Assembly (NCBI GenBank): GCA_964555825.1 | Contig: CAZKTY010000026.1 | Location: 1-11,507, forward strand | Length of the DNA stretch: 11,507 nt | Direction: 5' to 3' | Source of the DNA: CAIRYW01 sp964555825 | GTDB taxonomy: Bacteria > Patescibacteriota > Minisyncoccia > Phycocordibacterales > CAIRYW01 | Part shown: positions 7,107 through 11,507 of the stretch, piece by piece | How the letters are laid out: each line of letters opens with the position of its first letter | How positions within the stretch are numbered: position 1 is the stretch's first letter | The notes under the pieces: generated by a model | Seen by the model: the letters and a program-made list of their open reading frames with translations, nothing else | The model's database searches: none | Told to the model about the DNA's origin: nothing | Program-made: the position numbers and the translations under genes

Positions 7107-8078
7107 ATGTTAATTGATGAACTAAAGATATATATAAAAGCAGGAAAAGGAGGAGATGGTGTTCAGAGATGGAGGCATGAAAAGAGTAAGGAATTTGGTG
7201 GTCCTTCTGGAGGGAACGGAGGAAAGGGTGGAGACATATATATAGAAGCTGTCTCAGATATATCTATACTCTCAAATTATAAGTCAAAGAAAAAATTTTC
7301 TGCAGAGAATGGAGAAGATGGTTTTAGAGGTTCGGAGCATGGAAAAAGAGGAGAAGATTTTACTTTGATATTGCCAGTTGGAAGTGTTGTAAAGAATCTA
7401 TATACAGGCGAGACCTTTAATCTGTCAAAAACTGGAGATAGGAGAAAGATACTTTCTGGAGGCAAGGGAGGTTTTGGAAATGAACATTTTAAATCTTCAA
7501 AGAATGTTTCTCCAACTGAGACAACAAAAGGTGAACCAGGAGAAGAAGCCGATTTTTTCATTGAACTTGAACTCGTGGCAGACATTGGACTTATTGGTCT
7601 TCCGAGTGCTGGTAAATCTTCGCTTTTAAATTCAATAACGAATGCGACTGCTAAAGTTGGCAATTATGCGTTTACTACGATTGAACCAAATCTTGGTGCT
7701 CTTTATGAATTTATCATTGCCGATATCCCTGGATTGATCGAAGGGGCGGCTGAAGGAAAAGGGCTTGGAGATAAATTTTTGAGACATGTGAGACGTACAA
7801 AGATATTGGTACATTTAATTTCTGTTGAAAATGAGAATATAAAAGAGACCTATAACACGATCAGAAATGAACTAGAAAAATTTGATCCAGAATTATTGAA
7901 AAAAGAAGAGATAATCGTCTTGAGTAAAACAGATCTGTTTGATGAAAAAGAGATCCAGAAAAAAATAAAAGAGATCTCTAAGCTAAAAAAACCTGTATTT
8001 GCCATATCAATTATCGACGAGAAAAGCACAAAAAATTTCAGAGATGAGCTTGTAAAGGTCCTACGAAAGGAGAAATAA
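7107..8078 (+). CDS. obg: ribosome-assembly GTPase Obg (short form)
   Basis: Obg/CgtA is an essential GTPase that binds the 50S subunit late in assembly and also responds to stress. This 323-residue protein has the N-terminal glycine-rich OBG fold (about 1-157, for example GGPSGGNGGKGGD at 31-43 and GGKGGFGNEHF at 118-128) and the G domain (about 158-323). The G-domain motifs are G1 GLPSAGKSS (164-172), G2 FTTIEPN (189-195), G3 DIPG (206-209), G4 SKTD (273-276) and G5 near ISI (300-302). Two departures from the usual form are visible: G4 has Ser in place of Asn (normally NKxD), and the N-terminal FRREK-type motif reads RWRHEK (21-26). There is no C-terminal OCT domain, a part that many Obg proteins also lack. 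It is translated 4 bases after the MYG1-family gene. Confidence 0.95.
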   Translation: MLIDELKIYIKAGKGGDGVQRWRHEKSKEFGGPSGGNGGKGGDIYIEAVSDISILSNYKSKKKFSAENGEDGFRGSEHGKRGEDFTLILPVGSVVKNLYTGETFNLSKTGDRRKILSGGKGGFGNEHFKSSKNVSPTETTKGEPGEEADFFIELELVADIGLIGLPSAGKSSLLNSITNATAKVGNYAFTTIEPNLGALYEFIIADIPGLIEGAAEGKGLGDKFLRHVRRTKILVHLISVENENIKETYNTIRNELEKFDPELLKKEEIIVLSKTDLFDEKEIQKKIKEISKLKKPVFAISIIDEKSTKNFRDELVKVLRKEK

Positions 8079-8081
8079 TCT

Positions 8082-8114
8082 AAGTAAATAATAGTTTTTT
8101 CATATTATTTACTT
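8082..8114. repeat. perfect 12-bp inverted repeat upstream of gatB
   Basis: AAGTAAATAATA (8082-8093) and TATTATTTACTT (8103-8114) are exact reverse complements separated by 9 bases (G, six T, CA). It starts 3 bases after the obg stop, and its right arm abuts the TGTGATAAC promoter-like element of gatB. The T-run lies in the loop rather than after the stem, so it is a poor intrinsic terminator; an operator or an RNA hairpin ending the MYG1-obg transcript are both possible. Confidence 0.7.
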
Positions 8115-8123
8115 TGTGATAAC
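8115..8123 (+). promoter_or_regulatory. candidate extended -10 for gatB
   Basis: TGT followed by GATAAC (8118-8123) resembles an extended -10 (TGn plus a 4/6 match to TATAAT). It ends 9 bases before the gatB ATG, and no Shine-Dalgarno is present. The inverted repeat at 8082-8114 occupies the place where a -35 would lie, so a factor binding there could control gatB. Confidence 0.35.
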
Positions 8124-8132
8124 ATATAAAAT

Positions 8133-9560
8133 ATGTCGCAAAAGACTTATTACACAACAATTGGACTTGAGATCCATGCAGAGGTTAAAACAAAGACCAA
8201 AATGTTCTGTTCCTGTAAGAATGATCCAGATGAGGAAAGACCCAATGTAAATATCTGCCCCATCTGTCTTGGTCATCCTGGAACACTTCCTAGACCAAAT
8301 AAAGAAGCTATAAAGCAGGTCTTGAGAGTTGGTAAAGCCGTCGGAGGAAAACTTGCTTTGGATTATACAGAGTTTGATAGAAAGAATTATTTTTATCCTG
8401 ATATTCCAAAAGGGTACCAATTATCTCAATACAAATATCCGCTAGTAAGTGGTGGAAATCTGAATGGAGTGCAGTTAACTAGAGTTCATATCGAAGAGGA
8501 TACAGGGACTTCTTTACATGAAGAGGGTCAAGGGGAGGATCAATACTCATTGTTGAATTACAATCGCTCTAGTGTGCCTTTAATGGAACTTGTGACCGAA
8601 CCTGTGATAACTACAGCAAAACAAGCCTCAGACTTTGCAAAGGAATTCCAATTACTTCTTAGAACCCTAAAGGCAAGTGAGGCTAATCTTGAAAAGGGCG
8701 AGATGAGAGTGGAAGCTAATATTTCTATATCACCTGATCCAAAGGTCTTTGGTACAAAAGTTGAAGTTAAGAATCTGAACTCTTTCAAAGCAGTTGAGAA
8801 AGCTATCGAATATGAGGTAAAAAGACATGAACTCCTTTTAGAAAAGGGAGAAAAGATCACTCAGGAGACACGAGGATGGGACGAGAATAAAGGAAGTACT
8901 TTTTCTCAAAGAAAGAAAGAAGATGCTCATGATTACAGATATTTTCCAGATCCAGACATTCCAAAATTAAAACTAGGAGAGCTTTCTGGATTTTCAGAAT
9001 CTGAGCTTGAGAATTCTTTACCTGAATTGCCATGGGAAAAAAGAAAGAGGTTTTTAGCACTAAAAATAAAAGAGGAGCAAGTTGAGACTCTTCTTAGTAG
9101 ACCTGATATTGAAGAACTCTTTGACAAAATTGTCTCAAAATTTGGGGGGAATGAAGGTGTCATAGTAATTTCAGCGAATTATCTGACGACAGATGTTGTT
9201 GCTTTGAAAGAGAAGGGTGGAAATATACCAGATGCAGAAAATTTGGCGAAGTTGATGATAATGATATCTGAGAACAAACTCTCTTCAAGAGGAGCAAAGG
9301 ATATATTGGCTATTATGATGAATGAAGGAGGTGATCCAGAAAAAATAGCTGAAGAGAAAAAACTTATTCAAGTAAGCGATACTGGAGCTATCAAAGAAAT
9401 TGTCTTGAAAATAATTTCAAATAATCCAAATGTAGTTTCTGAGTATAAAGCAGGGAAAGCCTCATCCCTTCAATTTTTGATAGGTCAAGCAATGAAAGAA
9501 ACAAAAGGAGCTGCTAATCCAAAAATGCTTCAAGAGATATTCTCTGAAAATCTCAAATAG
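8133..9560 (+). CDS. gatB: Asp-tRNA(Asn)/Glu-tRNA(Gln) amidotransferase subunit B
   Basis: GatB is the kinase and tRNA-binding subunit of GatCAB, which converts mischarged Glu-tRNA(Gln) and Asp-tRNA(Asn) to the amide forms, using ammonia from GatA. This 475-residue protein is full length. Residues 1-290 form the cradle domain with GLEIHAE (11-17), a four-cysteine zinc site C26, C28, C42, C45 (CSC and CPIC), NYFYPDIPKGYQLSQ (85-99), the HIEEDTG stretch (119-125), and DYRYFPDPD (267-275). The remainder is the helical linker and YqeY-like tRNA-recognition tail (about 330-475). gatA and gatC are not adjacent in this window, so the complex must be encoded at more than one place. Its presence predicts that the organism lacks GlnRS, AsnRS or both, which cannot be tested here. 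Confidence 0.96.
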   Translation: MSQKTYYTTIGLEIHAEVKTKTKMFCSCKNDPDEERPNVNICPICLGHPGTLPRPNKEAIKQVLRVGKAVGGKLALDYTEFDRKNYFYPDIPKGYQLSQYKYPLVSGGNLNGVQLTRVHIEEDTGTSLHEEGQGEDQYSLLNYNRSSVPLMELVTEPVITTAKQASDFAKEFQLLLRTLKASEANLEKGEMRVEANISISPDPKVFGTKVEVKNLNSFKAVEKAIEYEVKRHELLLEKGEKITQETRGWDENKGSTFSQRKKEDAHDYRYFPDPDIPKLKLGELSGFSESELENSLPELPWEKRKRFLALKIKEEQVETLLSRPDIEELFDKIVSKFGGNEGVIVISANYLTTDVVALKEKGGNIPDAENLAKLMIMISENKLSSRGAKDILAIMMNEGGDPEKIAEEKKLIQVSDTGAIKEIVLKIISNNPNVVSEYKAGKASSLQFLIGQAMKETKGAANPKMLQEIFSENLK

Positions 9561-9562
9561 TT

Positions 9563-9600
9563 ATTTGTCTGATCATTTAATTTGATATCTACAAATTTTT
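9563..9600. terminator. weak terminator-like hairpin between convergent genes
   Basis: ATTTGT (9563-9568) can pair with ACAAAT (9591-9596), with ATCA (9572-9575) and TGAT (9583-9586) forming an inner stem, followed by four further T on the + strand. It sits in the 51-base gap between the gatB stop and the stop of the - strand gene, where terminators are expected. The stem is short, AT-rich and interrupted, so support is modest. Confidence 0.3.
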
Positions 9601-9611
9601 GTCGTTGATCT

Positions 9612-11507
9612 TTATTTGCAATCAGTTAGACACATTCCTGAAGATTTCTCTATATTGTCACAAATACCATCCCCACATTTTCCTGCATCTTGCCCTTTGT
9701 TTGTTTCTTCAGGGGATGATGAACTTGTATTTGATTCCTCGCTTTCACTTAACGGATAGTATTTTTGTAAGTTGAAGAGATCAATGAATTCTTTCAAGGT
9801 TCGATCTTTCAACATTGTGTCTTCTGGTTTGATCAAACTATTTATACAGTTAGTTCCTGGAGCGTAGTCTGATATTTCTTTCAATCCTGCTATATCATCT
9901 TTTGACCATACAGGACCTACCGTTGGATCTGTACTTAATCCTGAGGCATAACCCATATAGCCATTCATACATTTTATGACCTTCCCGACTAGCACAAGAG
10001 ACTGTCTTTGTTCATCTTCGTTAGATGTTCCTGTTAATCCGCTGCTATCAATTCCTTTACTTTCTATTCCGAATAATGAGACTTTATTCTTTTCTAGGGC
10101 TCTGGCCATAAAGGTAAAGATGAGGGGAGCCTGTTCATTCTTATCTAGAGAGTATTCTACGTGGTTGTTTGAATAGATCCCGTCGATATTTGGATTGTCA
10201 TAGATATTGTCATTGTTGGTTCCTTGATAGATAAGTATGTGGTTTGGATCAAGTGATTTGAACAAAGATACAAAAGTATTTCTGAAATTATCTCTCATGT
10301 AATTTCTGAATTCATTGAAGTCTTTTCCTTTCTGGGTTAATTCATCTAATTTTATGAAGTAGTTAAGAGTAAAAGTATCAGGGAAAAGTTTTTTCGAATT
10401 CTTATCAACGAACAGACTCTTTGGACTTGGAATTTTTATAGTACTCAAAGATACACTCTTGTCGCCCCAGGCATTTTGCAAGTCCACATCAGTAGTATAT
10501 TTATTGCTGATCCATTTTTTAAATTCACTTTGTGCAAACTCTGAATAGCCTGGTATCTGATCATTTGGAGCTTCTCCCATAACACTCCCATAGATTCCTC
10601 TTATTTGTACGTGATCTGTAAAAGTATCTTCACCAGTAGGTCCGATACCTGATAACCATCCTATCAATGCTGGATTATTTTTATATCTCTCAACCACAGC
10701 TTTTATGAAATCTGAATAGTCTTGTGTAATAGGTTCTCCTCCCATACTTGTTGGATAGTTATATTTCCAGCCGTATGAATCTGTCTCGCAGTTATTGCAT
10801 GAGTTATATGGAATTATAGCCTTTGAAGGATCTGATGCTTGATCTTTTTGAACCACTATCATTCCATTTTTAGCAAGTTTTATTTGAGGCTTATTATTTA
10901 TCATATCTGCAGCTGGTGTTATACAGATCAATTCTTCTTTTGGTTTGGTACAACATCTTGGATCTCCAACTGTACAGATCTCTTTTGGTATACATGAAGT
11001 AGTTGCGTCTTTTTCGGCTGGGATGCATGGAGTGATTATTCCTTTGTCTGGAGATGATATATAAGGAGGAAAATCGTTTTCTTTTACCCACCAATCAGGC
11101 ATCATTTTATGTATAGCTGGATAAACTATTACATAAAGTCCTTTTTCATTCGCATAGTTCATAGCTTCATCAAAATCTTTAAAATCTAGAGAAGAAGCTA
11201 TGCTGGTTGGTCTGGTTGTCGCAGTATTAAGGTCTGACCACCATATTCTCAAGACAAGAGTATTTGCTCCATTTGAGGAGGTCTCATCAATTATTTGTTT
11301 TGCTGATGTAAGCCAGTTTCCATTTTGATAGTCTGTATCGCTTGGGATAGTTGTTTTTGGGTAGTAGTACCAATCACTAAGGGTAAGTTCTTTTTCTTCA
11401 TTATTAATAAAAATTCTTGGGACTCCGTCAACTGTTTTTACAATGCTGATATTTTTATAAGCTGAAGAATTTGTCGATCTTAAGAACGTCTTATACGCAA
11501 AAAAAAC
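9612..11507 (-). CDS. secreted glycoside-hydrolase-like protein with Cys-rich insert and tail (5' partial)
   Basis: The frame stays open to the right edge, so 631 residues are visible and the N-terminus is missing; a TTG at 11250-11252 is an internal Leu. Counting from the edge, the protein looks like a GH42-like or clan A (beta/alpha)8 barrel. It has an entry strand with NTLVLRIWW (80-88), YVIVYPAIHKMMPDWW (125-140), PALIGWLSGIGPTGE (279-293) and VSLFGIESKG (476-485). E293 and E482 sit where the acid/base and nucleophile of clan A enzymes fall, but E293 is in GPTGE, not the usual NE. A loop at 161-195 holds six cysteines, 246-255 resembles a typical barrel-associated helix, and a Ser/Glu/Thr-rich linker (about 586-605) leads to a CGDGIC-type tail with C611, C616, C626 and C630. 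The cysteines suggest an extracellular protein. The exact family and substrate are uncertain. Confidence 0.75.
   Translation of the reverse strand, partial: VFFAYKTFLRSTNSSAYKNISIVKTVDGVPRIFINNEEKELTLSDWYYYPKTTIPSDTDYQNGNWLTSAKQIIDETSSNGANTLVLRIWWSDLNTATTRPTSIASSLDFKDFDEAMNYANEKGLYVIVYPAIHKMMPDWWVKENDFPPYISSPDKGIITPCIPAEKDATTSCIPKEICTVGDPRCCTKPKEELICITPAADMINNKPQIKLAKNGMIVVQKDQASDPSKAIIPYNSCNNCETDSYGWKYNYPTSMGGEPITQDYSDFIKAVVERYKNNPALIGWLSGIGPTGEDTFTDHVQIRGIYGSVMGEAPNDQIPGYSEFAQSEFKKWISNKYTTDVDLQNAWGDKSVSLSTIKIPSPKSLFVDKNSKKLFPDTFTLNYFIKLDELTQKGKDFNEFRNYMRDNFRNTFVSLFKSLDPNHILIYQGTNNDNIYDNPNIDGIYSNNHVEYSLDKNEQAPLIFTFMARALEKNKVSLFGIESKGIDSSGLTGTSNEDEQRQSLVLVGKVIKCMNGYMGYASGLSTDPTVGPVWSKDDIAGLKEISDYAPGTNCINSLIKPEDTMLKDRTLKEFIDLFNLQKYYPLSESEESNTSSSSPEETNKGQDAGKCGDGICDNIEKSSGMCLTDCK

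Noticed and set aside
7277..7663. Antisense open frame opposite obg
   Set aside because: It is a shadow of the glycine-rich obg codons, giving a Ser/Pro/Phe-rich product with no recognisable domain. Other antisense frames opposite the MYG1-family gene and gatB were rejected for the same reason.
28..9560. TGA recoded as glycine, as in Gracilibacteria/Absconditabacteria
   Set aside because: None of the eleven genes has an in-frame TGA, although such genomes use it often, and the one terminal TGA (5391-5393) lies in a normal ATGA overlap. The standard bacterial code fits.
11250..11252. TTG as the start of the - strand glycosidase-like gene
   Set aside because: The frame stays open for 85 more codons to the window edge, and those residues (for example DGVPRIFINN and the DWYYYP stretch) look like normal parts of the barrel's first strands, so the gene is truncated by the window.

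Overview
The window looks like a piece of a small, AT-rich bacterial genome (roughly 35% GC by eye), most likely from the Candidate Phyla Radiation (Patescibacteria), perhaps a Parcubacteria-type lineage. This is an inference from style and content: tightly packed short operons, a MYG1-family nuclease next to a short Obg, start codons with almost no Shine-Dalgarno sequences, and a secreted protein ending in a CGDGIC-type cysteine tail. There is no rRNA or other marker here to prove it. No in-frame TGA occurs in any gene and TGA is used once as a stop, so the code looks standard (not the TGA=Gly code of Gracilibacteria/Absconditabacteria).

Layout. Ten complete genes on the + strand are followed by one convergent, 5'-truncated gene on the - strand. 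(1) A Nudix hydrolase at 28-483. (2) A redox-looking cassette at 577-2359: membrane-anchored FMN-binding protein, ApbE-like flavin transferase, DoxX-like membrane protein. (3) MltG endolytic transglycosylase at 2432-3523, preceded by a terminator-like hairpin and a -10 element. (4) A membrane transport unit at 3581-6178: AI-2E/PerM-family permease, ABC ATPase and ABC-2 permease, the last two overlapping by ATGA. (5) MYG1-family nuclease plus the ribosome-assembly GTPase Obg at 6206-8078, only 4 bases apart. (6) gatB at 8133-9560, preceded by a perfect 12-bp inverted repeat. (7) On the - strand, a large glycoside-hydrolase-like TIM-barrel protein with a cysteine-rich insert and cysteine-rich tail at 9612-11507, open through the right edge of the window.

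How it fits together. Units 3, 5 and 6 are housekeeping (cell wall, ribosome/RNA, tRNA-dependent amidation). Unit 4 is probably an exporter. The most unusual parts are unit 2, a minimal covalent-flavin cassette in what may be a reduced organism, and the secreted glycosidase-like protein. Across the window, several first genes of transcription units have a TATAAT-like box ending 6-9 bases before the ATG, which suggests leaderless mRNAs. The tetranucleotide GATC is also clearly over-represented. No CRISPR array, tRNA, rRNA, insertion sequence or riboswitch was recognised, and no gene-free stretch exceeds 100 bases.
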